Assembly: GCA_946407715.1 (NCBI GenBank)
Contig: CAMJPH010000072.1
Coordinates: 1-12,554 of the forward strand
DNA: 12,554 nucleotides
From: an uncultured Bacteroidales bacterium
Lineage (GTDB): Bacteria; Bacteroidota; Bacteroidia; Bacteroidales; WCHB1-69
Direction of reading: 5' to 3'
A program made the position numbers and the translations under genes. Shown piece after piece: positions 1-5,753 of the stretch; the first letter of the stretch is position 1, and each line of letters begins with the position of its first letter. The notes below the pieces were generated by a model that did not search any database, was not told the DNA's origin, and saw nothing but the letters and a program-made list of their open reading frames with translations.

Positions 1-1600
1 CCTGGTCGTCGAAGCCGTGGGTCATCTCGTGGCCGATAACCACGCCGATGGCACCGTAGTTGGCGGCATCATCCGCGTTCATGTCGAAGAACGGCGGTTG
101 CAGGATGCCAGCGGGGAAGCAGATCTCGTTGGTGGTGGGGTCATAATAGGCGTTCACCGTCTGCGGGGTCATCTGCCACTCGGTAGGATCGACTTTCTTG
201 CCGATCTTGCTCATGTTGTAAGCCATATCGAAACGGCGGGAGTTCATCACGTTGGCGTAGTAGCTCTCCGTGCCGATCGTCAGTGCGCTGTAGTCGCGCC
301 ATTTGTCGGGATAGCCGATTTTCACCGTGAAGGCGGCTAACTTTTCGAGAGCGTTCTTCTTGGTCTGGTCGGTCATCCATGTGGAAGCCTTGATGCGCTC
401 ACCAAGGGCCCATTGCAGGTTCTTGACTAACTGTTCCATGCGCTGTTTGGCTTCCGCAGGGAAGTAGTTCTTCACGTACATCTGGCCAACAGCCTCACCG
501 AGGCAATCGTCAACGTTGTCGATGACCCGTTTCCAGCGCGGGCGGTTCTCCTTACGGCCGGAGAGGGTCTTGCCGTAGAAATCAAAGCTGGCATCCACGA
601 ATTCGTCGCTCAAGTAAGAGGCGGCGCCGCGGATGACGTTCCAGGCGAGATAAGCCTTGATCACGTCGAAGTCCGTGACTTCAAGAATATTGTTGACACC
701 TTGGATATAGGTGGGCTGGCTCACATTGAGCGTGTCAACCTTCAGATTCAGGGTTTTGAGGTATTGTTGCACGTTGATGGCGGGGATCATCTGTTGGAAC
801 TCCACAGGCGTGCATTTGTGGATGGTCTGGTAGGGGTCTCGCAACACGGTCTTGTCGATAGCGTATTGCGCCAACAGGGTCTCCAGAGCCATCACGCGAT
901 TGGCCATCTCTTTCTCTTTGCCTTTGAAACCGGCGATGGTACTGTAATTTGACATGCCGAACATCTTGGTCATCAACTTCACGTATTCGTCGCGGATGTT
1001 CTGCTGGTCTTTGTCGAGGTAGTAGTCGCGGTCACCGATGCCAAGTCCCGACTGCCAGATGTGCGCGATGGTCATGCTGCTGTTGTCGGGGTCGGCGGAG
1101 CCGAACAGGGCGAAGAACGGGGTGGAACCGTCCATCAGCATCCGGGCCATCTTGACAGACAGGTCGTTGCGCTGCATCTTGGCAATGTTCTGGAGTTCCG
1201 GTTGCAGAGGTTGTGCGCCTTGCTTGTTGATGACCTCCGTATTCATGGCCGTGTTGTAGAAGTCACCGATCTTCTGCTCAACGGTGCCGGGGGTGTTCTT
1301 TTGCGCAGCAATCTTGGTCACCAAGTCTTTGAGTTGCGCTTGGTTGTTCTCGCCCAGCACATCAAAGCTGCCGTAGCGGGCGTATTCGTCACCCAGCGGG
1401 TTGTTGGCCATCCAGCCGCCGCAAGCATACTGGTAGAAGTCGGCGGTGGGTTTCACCGAATTGTCTAAGTTACTGGCTGAAACGCCTGAAGTCTGTTTTT
1501 TCGGTTTTTTGGGTTTCGCAGGGGTCGCCATACTCGTTGTTGAAGCTAAAAAAACAAAGCCGAGTGCCATGACACTCGCCATCATAAAATTACTTTTCAT
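1..1600 (-). CDS. M13 family zinc metallopeptidase (neprilysin/PepO-like), 3' part outside the window
   Basis: The first 533 codons of a secreted endopeptidase are visible, read from the ATG at 1598-1600 to the window edge. Residues 1-25 form a signal peptide (MKSN, a hydrophobic core, then a TSMA cleavage site), followed by a Lys/Pro-rich linker (29-36). The mature N-terminal region carries the M13 signature FYQYACGGW. Near the edge are the substrate-binding NAYYDP (483-488), the CFPAGILQPPFF segment and the zinc site HEMTH (524-528) followed by GFDDQ. H524 and H528 would bind zinc and E525 would be catalytic. The third ligand (the family's ExxxD helix) and about 140-160 residues must lie outside the window, judging from the usual family length of 670-700. 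M13 enzymes are usually periplasmic or surface oligopeptidases; the substrate here is unknown. A -7 element lies about 60 nt upstream. The gene looks intact as far as it goes. Confidence 0.96.
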   Translation of the reverse strand, partial: MKSNFMMASVMALGFVFLASTTSMATPAKPKKPKKQTSGVSASNLDNSVKPTADFYQYACGGWMANNPLGDEYARYGSFDVLGENNQAQLKDLVTKIAAQKNTPGTVEQKIGDFYNTAMNTEVINKQGAQPLQPELQNIAKMQRNDLSVKMARMLMDGSTPFFALFGSADPDNSSMTIAHIWQSGLGIGDRDYYLDKDQQNIRDEYVKLMTKMFGMSNYSTIAGFKGKEKEMANRVMALETLLAQYAIDKTVLRDPYQTIHKCTPVEFQQMIPAINVQQYLKTLNLKVDTLNVSQPTYIQGVNNILEVTDFDVIKAYLAWNVIRGAASYLSDEFVDASFDFYGKTLSGRKENRPRWKRVIDNVDDCLGEAVGQMYVKNYFPAEAKQRMEQLVKNLQWALGERIKASTWMTDQTKKNALEKLAAFTVKIGYPDKWRDYSALTIGTESYYANVMNSRRFDMAYNMSKIGKKVDPTEWQMTPQTVNAYYDPTTNEICFPAGILQPPFFDMNADDAANYGAIGVVIGHEMTHGFDDQ

Positions 1601-1660
1601 TCGTAAATTACTTAAAATCAATATTATAAAAACAAAAATTTCCCTCGTTCAAAGGGATGG

Positions 1661-1668
1661 CAAAGATA
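1661..1668 (-). promoter_or_regulatory. Bacteroidetes -7 element for the M13 peptidase gene
   Basis: On the minus strand this reads TATCTTTG, a perfect match to the Bacteroidetes -7 consensus TAnnTTTG. It predicts a transcript start around 1650-1655 and a 5' leader of about 50 nt before the ATG at 1600. I see no good TTTG at the -33 position, only weakly similar sequence, so the call rests on the -7 match and its position. Confidence 0.7.
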
Positions 1669-1740
1669 CACAAATTCTGATACGGTCGGCAGTGTTTTTT
1701 GCACGGTTTGCGATTTACGACAAAGAAATCGGCATAGCTT

Positions 1741-1788
1741 AAGTCTAAGTCTAAGTTTAAGTCTAAGTTTAAGTCTAAGTCTAAGTCT
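1741..1788 (+). repeat. Hexanucleotide tandem array, eight units of AAGTYT
   Basis: Eight 6-bp units run without interruption. Six are AAGTCT and two, the third and fifth, are AAGTTT. The array lies between two minus-strand genes, upstream of the M13 promoter and downstream of the beta-helix gene. Its core TAAGTC is the same as in the 7-bp array at 3929-3991. Open reading frames through it give only Asp-Leu or Arg-Leu repeats and are not credible genes. Confidence 0.95.
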
Positions 1789-1809
1789 ATATCCAAGGTA
1801 TCGTGTAAT

Positions 1810-1839
1810 GGCTTCTTGCCAATGCATTAGCTAAAAGCC
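1810..1839 (-). terminator. Hairpin downstream of the beta-helix gene, possible terminator or 3' end stabiliser
   Basis: A 30-bp imperfect inverted repeat centred on ATGCAT starts 18 nt past the stop codon of the beta-helix gene. Of 15 opposed positions, 12 pair as Watson-Crick. Two of the other three become G-U pairs only in RNA read from the minus strand, giving a stem of about 13 positions with one A-A mismatch around a UGCA loop. No U tract follows, so it is not a classic intrinsic terminator. It partly overlaps the heptamer array at 1827-1854. Confidence 0.5.
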
Positions 1840-1854
1840 AACAGCCAATAGCCG
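1827..1854 (+). repeat. Heptamer array, four units of NNAGCCA type
   Basis: Four phased 7-bp units: TTAGCTA, AAAGCCA, ACAGCCA and ATAGCCG. The array stops 2 nt short of the beta-helix gene's stop codon, which reads on the other strand. The same unit family recurs at 9579-9599 after dnaE. A small inverted repeat, CAATAG (1846-1851) with CTATTG (1857-1862), spans the array end and the stop codon. Confidence 0.75.
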
Positions 1855-1856
1855 TC

Positions 1857-3854
1857 CTATTGCCAGTACTTCTCGTTCCCTTTCACCACATATCCTTTCA
1901 GCTCGATGTTGTCGTCATGTCCTTGATAGAAGAGCTTGCCCGTACGGGTGGTTTTGCAGTTTTTGATGATGACATCGTTGCTTACACCGTAGAAACTGAT
2001 GTACATTTTTTCATTACAGGGAATGAATGTACATTTATAATATGTAGCATGGTTGTCAATGTAATATCTTGCGTCGTCGCCGTTGTTCAGATACAAGTTG
2101 CATCGGTCGTAGTTGCGAATGGTGCCGTTGTTGGTGGTGTTGTAGCGGACCATGCCGATGTTGCAGTTGGTGTATTTGATGTTGTACTGGCTGTTCTCGT
2201 TGACGTTGTAGTTGATGCGTGATTGTTTGATGTTCACTACATCGTTTTTGTCGCGGCGCAGCTTGAATGCAATACTTCCTGGATAGAAGGATTTTGTGGT
2301 GGACTGCACCTTCATTCTCTCTTCGGAAGGAATCAGATTGGCCTTTTGGATGTCATAGTTGATGGATTTGACGGTGTTTATGGGGGTGTTTGAGATGACA
2401 AAGTCGGCCAGATGGGTGGTGTCGGAGTAATGGAAGTGCAAACCGTCGATTTTGATGTCGGAAATGTAGTTTACGGCGATGCCTGAAATCGCTTTTTTTG
2501 TGTTGAACAGAATAATTTTCGAGACGTTGTTGGGAACATTCACGATAAGGTTCTGAATGGCGATGTTGGGCCAGCACTTCTGTTTGAGCTCGGGGCGGGA
2601 GTTGATTTTGTTGTCCAGTTGCCCGGTGGAGATCAGGTAGTTGCGAGATGGAGAGGCATCGAAAATGCAATCTTTGAAGGTGAGGTCGAATGGGGTGTAG
2701 GCGTTGTATGAAGGCTCGAACAGGACTGGGATGAATTCGGTGAAACGGCATTCCTCGAACAGGATTGTCCCGAAAACAGAGGAGAATTGGTTGTACAGAC
2801 TGTTGAATTTGCAGTTGTACATGAATACGTCGCGACCATAGCAGTGGATGTCGAACCGGTTAATATTGCAATCCTTCAAAGTTGTGTTATTGAGATTGTT
2901 AGTGCCGAAGATTCCCCAGTTGGCATTTGCGGTGAGACGGAGAAACAGGCTGTTCCACACGTTGTTCATCTGGATTCCGTATCCGTACTTGTTCGTGCGG
3001 GAGTATGTGCCGTCAATGGTGACATCTTCGAGTACAACGTTTGTGGAATTTTCGATGTTGATGGCGGCGTCGGCGTAGAGATTCTTGGTATCCGGAGTGT
3101 TGATCCTTAATTTGCTTATTTTCAGATTATTAATCCCACGAATGTCGAAGCAGTAGGTTTTGGCAGTAGAGGATGTGTCTCTGGTAATCGTGAGATCAGT
3201 GATAACTTTCGGTGAATTGTCCGCAACATGCACTTTGGTTGTCATGAGTGTGGAATCAGTGGCGTAAGAGGAGGTTGGCTTGTTCTGAGACAAACCGTTT
3301 CGAATAAGAAGGATGTCTTTCCTCATAGCTCCATAATTGTGTCCGGACCGGTTGCCGACCCACGGGTGCGCGTCTTCTACCAGAAGCATCCATATACCTT
3401 CTGACAACATAGGATTTGCCGTGAAATCGCCGGAATCAACAGCAGACGGGGTCAACTCAACGCTTTGCCACAAAGTGTCCACCATAGTGAAAAGGCACTG
3501 CGTTTTGTCGCTGTTCTTCACAATCAGATGCAGCCCTGCAAAGTCGTTGTGGCATGTCAACGGGATCGGGCGCGAACTTTCCGTCACTTCAATGACCAAA
3601 GTTCCGATGCCTTGGTAAGAAACTTCCGCACCTGTTTCAATGGCTTTCGCGTGCGTCGCGTAAAGAGCTTCGTAGCGCGCACTGTCGGTCTCGGCCTCTG
3701 CCAAACCGAAATCGAACGGGGATATGTAACGAACTGTGTCTGATTTGTCATGCCTTTGTGCAAATACCATATTCATCATGATGGTGAGAATAACGAATAT
3801 AAGAATTGTAACTTTCAGTATCCCAATTAATTCTGGTCTTTTGTTATGTATCAT
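1857..3854 (-). CDS. Exported right-handed beta-helix repeat protein of unknown function
   Basis: This 665-residue protein starts at ATG 3854 and ends in TAG. Residues 1-32 look like a signal peptide or membrane anchor (hydrophobic 13-31, possible cleavage after FA-Q), so it is probably periplasmic or secreted. From about 215 to 640 short beta-strand-like segments alternate with polar, Asn-rich turns, as in pectate-lyase-type parallel beta-helices. Many rungs end in a Cys within a pattern such as LKDCNI, MYNCKF, FEECRF or FKDCIF, roughly every 19-27 residues (C329, C348, C369, C396, then C564, C585, C608, C633). Residues 80-185 look like a separate domain. I cannot name a family or catalytic residues. 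Beta-helix proteins include polysaccharide lyases, epimerases, adhesins and structural proteins; none can be chosen here. It has its own promoter, divergent from cdd, and looks more AT-rich than dnaE, so it may be accessory. Confidence 0.85.
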   Translation of the reverse strand: MIHNKRPELIGILKVTILIFVILTIMMNMVFAQRHDKSDTVRYISPFDFGLAEAETDSARYEALYATHAKAIETGAEVSYQGIGTLVIEVTESSRPIPLTCHNDFAGLHLIVKNSDKTQCLFTMVDTLWQSVELTPSAVDSGDFTANPMLSEGIWMLLVEDAHPWVGNRSGHNYGAMRKDILLIRNGLSQNKPTSSYATDSTLMTTKVHVADNSPKVITDLTITRDTSSTAKTYCFDIRGINNLKISKLRINTPDTKNLYADAAINIENSTNVVLEDVTIDGTYSRTNKYGYGIQMNNVWNSLFLRLTANANWGIFGTNNLNNTTLKDCNINRFDIHCYGRDVFMYNCKFNSLYNQFSSVFGTILFEECRFTEFIPVLFEPSYNAYTPFDLTFKDCIFDASPSRNYLISTGQLDNKINSRPELKQKCWPNIAIQNLIVNVPNNVSKIILFNTKKAISGIAVNYISDIKIDGLHFHYSDTTHLADFVISNTPINTVKSINYDIQKANLIPSEERMKVQSTTKSFYPGSIAFKLRRDKNDVVNIKQSRINYNVNENSQYNIKYTNCNIGMVRYNTTNNGTIRNYDRCNLYLNNGDDARYYIDNHATYYKCTFIPCNEKMYISFYGVSNDVIIKNCKTTRTGKLFYQGHDDNIELKGYVVKGNEKYWQ

Positions 3855-3888
3855 AAGTATGAAACCCGCCTTAAAATGTTAAAAAATG

Positions 3889-3896
3889 CAAAAATA
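3889..3896 (-). promoter_or_regulatory. Bacteroidetes -7 element for the beta-helix gene
   Basis: The minus strand reads TATTTTTG, a perfect TAnnTTTG match, 34 nt before the ATG at 3854. A run of nine A residues lies just upstream of it on that strand. No convincing -33 element is visible. The heptamer array at 3929-3991 begins just beyond where the -33 region would be. Confidence 0.65.
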
Positions 3897-3928
3897 CTTT
3901 TTTTTTCGATAACCGATAGTCATAAGTT

Positions 3929-3991
3929 ATAGTCGTAAGTCATGAGTCATAGGTCTTAAATCTTAAGTCATAAGTCTGAAGTCTGAAGTCT
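3929..3991 (+). repeat. Heptamer array, nine units of NAAGTCN type, between divergent promoters
   Basis: Nine consecutive 7-bp units can be phased. The last eight (3936-3991) align without a gap on NRRRTCN and include TAAGTCA twice and GAAGTCT twice. The first, ATAGTCG at 3929, is more divergent, and similar sequence at 3916-3928 is out of phase by one base. The array fills the space between the promoter regions of the beta-helix gene and cdd. Confidence 0.9.
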
Positions 3992-4013
3992 TATCTCAAT
4001 CGAATAAATTTTG

Positions 4014-4021
4014 TATATTTG
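4014..4021 (+). promoter_or_regulatory. Bacteroidetes -7 element for cdd
   Basis: TATATTTG matches TAnnTTTG exactly and lies 24 nt before the cdd ATG, leaving a leader of roughly 18-20 nt. The -33 position falls at the very end of the heptamer array (about 3990-3995) and has only a weak match. AACAGG at 4035-4040 may serve as a modest ribosome binding site. Confidence 0.75.
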
Positions 4022-4045
4022 CGCCTGCATTTTTAACAGGTATTT

Positions 4046-4534
4046 ATGAGAAAAATCACGTTAGAGACAGAGATGAGGGTTTACGACAATCGAGAGGAGT
4101 TGCCCGAGGATTTGCAAGAGTTACTGCGCCATGCCGAGGATGCGGCCACTCGCGCTTACGCGAAATACTCCCATTTTCAGGTCGGAGCGGCCATTCTTCT
4201 GAACAACGGCAAGATTGTCACCGGCAGCAATCAGGAGAACGCGGTCTATCCGTGCGGACTCTGCGCGGAGCGCGTCGCGGCGTTTTCGGCCTCGGCCATG
4301 TACCCCGAAGTACCGTTCAACAAAATCGCCATCACCGCCATCAACCCCGACGAGCCGCTTAAGGAGCCGGTCTCCCCGTGTGGCAGCTGTCGCCAGGTGC
4401 TCTTTGAATACGAACAGAAGTTCGGTCATCCAATAGAGGTTATCCTCGCAGGACAAGAAGGCCAAATCTACCACCTTCAGAATGTAGCGACCCTTTTACC
4501 CTACACTTTCCACGCCGGCTTCCTCCCTAAATAA
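4046..4534 (+). CDS. cdd: Cytidine deaminase
   Basis: Cdd hydrolyses cytidine and deoxycytidine to uridine and deoxyuridine in pyrimidine salvage, in the cytoplasm. The 162-residue length fits the short, homotetrameric class. All hallmark motifs are present: substrate-binding FQVGAA (44-49) and NQENA (62-66), the catalytic CAE at 73-75, and PCGSCRQ (111-117). C73, C112 and C115 would bind zinc and E75 would be the proton shuttle. The ATG at 4046 fits the short leader from the -7 element. A later in-frame ATG at 4073 would still keep the core, but the AACAGG upstream favours 4046. The next gene is 136 nt downstream, across two repeat arrays, so cdd may be transcribed alone. Confidence 0.97.
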   Translation: MRKITLETEMRVYDNREELPEDLQELLRHAEDAATRAYAKYSHFQVGAAILLNNGKIVTGSNQENAVYPCGLCAERVAAFSASAMYPEVPFNKIAITAINPDEPLKEPVSPCGSCRQVLFEYEQKFGHPIEVILAGQEGQIYHLQNVATLLPYTFHAGFLPK

Positions 4535-4574
4535 TGTAGAATGATGAATGATTATGTTAGATACAGAAGAACTT

Positions 4575-4609
4575 AATTCACAATTCACAAATCACTAATC
4601 ACTAACCAC
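4575..4609 (+). repeat. Heptamer array, five units of WAWYCAC type
   Basis: Five exactly phased 7-bp units: AATTCAC twice, then AAATCAC, TAATCAC and TAACCAC. Neighbouring units differ by only one to three bases, as if copied stepwise. The array lies 40 nt past the cdd stop codon and is followed 8 nt later by a different heptamer array. Confidence 0.9.
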
Positions 4610-4617
4610 AAGCTTCA

Positions 4618-4645
4618 ATAACCCATAACCTATAACCAATAACCC
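4618..4645 (+). repeat. Heptamer array, four units of ATAACCN
   Basis: Four exactly phased units vary only in the last base (C, T, A, C). The end overlaps a small perfect inverted repeat, CAATAA (4637-4642) and TTATTG (4646-4651), with a 3-nt loop. The array ends 25 nt before the lipoprotein start codon. No TAnnTTTG element is visible in this gap, so the promoter of the downstream pair is not identified. Confidence 0.9.
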
Positions 4646-4670
4646 TTATTGTTCACTTAATAAAAATGTT

Positions 4671-5045
4671 ATGAAAAAATTGACCGTTATTTTATGTGCG
4701 CTGGTTGCTGTTTTCTGCCTGGCATCCTGCAATTCCGCATCCTCCCCAACAGGTGTCGTGAAATCTTATCTCGATGCATTATCTTCAGGAGATTATGAAA
4801 AGGCTATCTCTTACACGGAACTGACCGACAAGGAGGATATCGATGGCTATGCCAAAAAGCTGAAAGACGTTGAATACAAGGTTTTGAGCTATGAGGTCCT
4901 TTCCGAGACGATTTCCGAGGATGGCGAGAGTGCTGTGGTTGAGGTTAAAAAAACTGCAGCAAGTACTCTGAACAAGAATCCTAAGGAAACAACCGACAAA
5001 GTCAAATTGTCGAAAGTTGACGGCAAGTGGAAAATCCGCATCTGA
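4671..5045 (+). CDS. Small lipoprotein with a DUF4878-like (NTF2-like) domain
   Basis: The 124-residue product starts MKKL and has a hydrophobic stretch ending in the lipobox LASC, so C20 is the probable lipidated residue. The residues after it (NSASSPTG) lack the acidic run that directs Bacteroidetes lipoproteins to the cell surface, which suggests a periplasm-facing position. The rest (about 26-124) has the form of a DUF4878/NTF2-like fold: an opening helix with VVKSYLDALSSGDYEKA, a charged helical middle, then strands ending in VDGKWKIRI. Such proteins are common and mostly uncharacterised; no catalytic residues are evident. The YiiX-like gene follows 14 nt later and is probably co-transcribed. 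Confidence 0.85.
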   Translation: MKKLTVILCALVAVFCLASCNSASSPTGVVKSYLDALSSGDYEKAISYTELTDKEDIDGYAKKLKDVEYKVLSYEVLSETISEDGESAVVEVKKTAASTLNKNPKETTDKVKLSKVDGKWKIRI

Positions 5046-5059
5046 ACCCCTGTCGTAGT

Positions 5060-5716
5060 ATGAAGAGGGTAGAAATGGCTTACGGGCTGTTTCTACCTTT
5101 GTTTTTTGTAATATGCCTGATGGCAACGAGTTGCCACCGTGGTGGTCGGGCCGCTGAATACGTTCTGCCCAACTCGGTGCAGTTGCAGACCGGAGACCTT
5201 GTTTTCCGTCGTGGGGAGAGTCGGGAAAGCCGTGCTGTCACTACCTTTGACCGCAAGAGCGACTACACCCATGTGGGGATGGTGATGAATGTGGACGGAC
5301 ATTGGATGGTCCTTCATGCCGTACCCAACGAGCGCGCCACAAAACAGGAAAATGACAGCGTGAAACTGGAACCTATCGGTGTTTTTTTCCGCAACGACCG
5401 TGCTGTGATGGGCGGCATTTACCGATATTCACTCACACCTGACGATACTCTGCGGCTTCTGCAAAAAGGGCTGCAACTTTATGGCCGTCATCCGCTTTTC
5501 GATGGCCAGTTTGACCTCGAAGACACTGTTTCTTTATATTGTACTGAGCTGGTATGGTTGCTATACCAACAGACCCTTCATGTTGATTTATCCGAGGGTC
5601 GGCGGCATCACATTCCGTTCTTCCCCGACTTGATTTTTTGCTCGGATATCCTTCAAAATCTTCGATTAGAGGAGGTGTTCTTTTTTCCTGAAAAAAATGT
5701 ACCTTTGCAATTTTAA
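5060..5716 (+). CDS. YiiX/YebB-like permuted NlpC/P60 cysteine hydrolase, predicted lipoprotein
   Basis: From ATG 5060 the product has 218 residues. Residues 1-25 form a lipoprotein-type signal (MKRVEM, a hydrophobic core, then ATSC with C25 as the likely lipid site). The body has the circularly permuted papain-like layout of the YiiX/DUF830 group: GDLVF at 45-49, the probable catalytic His in YTHVG (H71), and the probable catalytic Cys in YCTELVW (C161). Members are thought to cut amide or ester bonds in cell-wall peptides or lipids; the substrate here is unknown. A GTG at 5027 would overlap the upstream gene and add an N-terminus that does not suit export. ATG 5075 has a better Shine-Dalgarno (AAGAGGG) but loses the positive n-region, so it remains possible. 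The 3' end contains the dnaE -7 element. Confidence 0.85.
   Translation: MKRVEMAYGLFLPLFFVICLMATSCHRGGRAAEYVLPNSVQLQTGDLVFRRGESRESRAVTTFDRKSDYTHVGMVMNVDGHWMVLHAVPNERATKQENDSVKLEPIGVFFRNDRAVMGGIYRYSLTPDDTLRLLQKGLQLYGRHPLFDGQFDLEDTVSLYCTELVWLLYQQTLHVDLSEGRRHHIPFFPDLIFCSDILQNLRLEEVFFFPEKNVPLQF
5700..5707 (+). promoter_or_regulatory. Bacteroidetes -7 element for dnaE, inside the upstream gene
   Basis: TACCTTTG matches TAnnTTTG exactly and ends 9 nt before the end of the upstream gene's stop codon. The expected start of transcription, near 5712-5716, leaves a leader of about 40 nt before dnaE. No strong -33 TTTG is present; the region there is T-rich. Confidence 0.7.
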
Positions 5717-5731
5717 GTATTTCTGGTGTCC

Positions 5732-5745
5732 ATAACCAATAAAAC
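5732..5745 (+). repeat. Short heptamer remnant of ATAACCN type in the dnaE leader
   Basis: One good unit (ATAACCA at 5732-5738) is followed by a degraded one (ATAAAAC). The unit matches the array at 4618-4645. With so few copies this would not stand alone as a repeat; it is listed because the same family occurs 1.1 kb upstream. It lies in the predicted 5' leader of dnaE. Confidence 0.4.
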
Positions 5746-5753
5746 CATTGACT

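Noticed and set aside
17..1468. Several plus-strand open frames in the first 1.5 kb
   Set aside because: They are antisense to the M13 peptidase, whose motifs and signal peptide are clear on the minus strand.
1608..1827. Small minus-strand open frames with Asp-Leu or Arg-Leu repeats
   Set aside because: They are translations of the hexamer array at 1741-1788 and overlap the M13 promoter.
1818..1831. Near-palindrome around ATGCAT as an operator
   Set aside because: It is the centre of the larger hairpin at 1810-1839, whose wobble pattern favours an RNA role.
3929..4645. CRISPR array
   Set aside because: Units are 7 bp with no spacers, and no cas gene is near.
5027..5059. GTG start for the YiiX-like gene, overlapping the lipoprotein gene by 19 nt
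   Set aside because: It would add 11 residues (MENPHLNPCRS) before a good lipoprotein signal; the ATG at 5060 gives a normal signal peptide.
5748..5753. TTG start for dnaE two codons upstream of the ATG
   Set aside because: The ATG at 5754 gives MSKFTHLHVH, the normal DnaE beginning.
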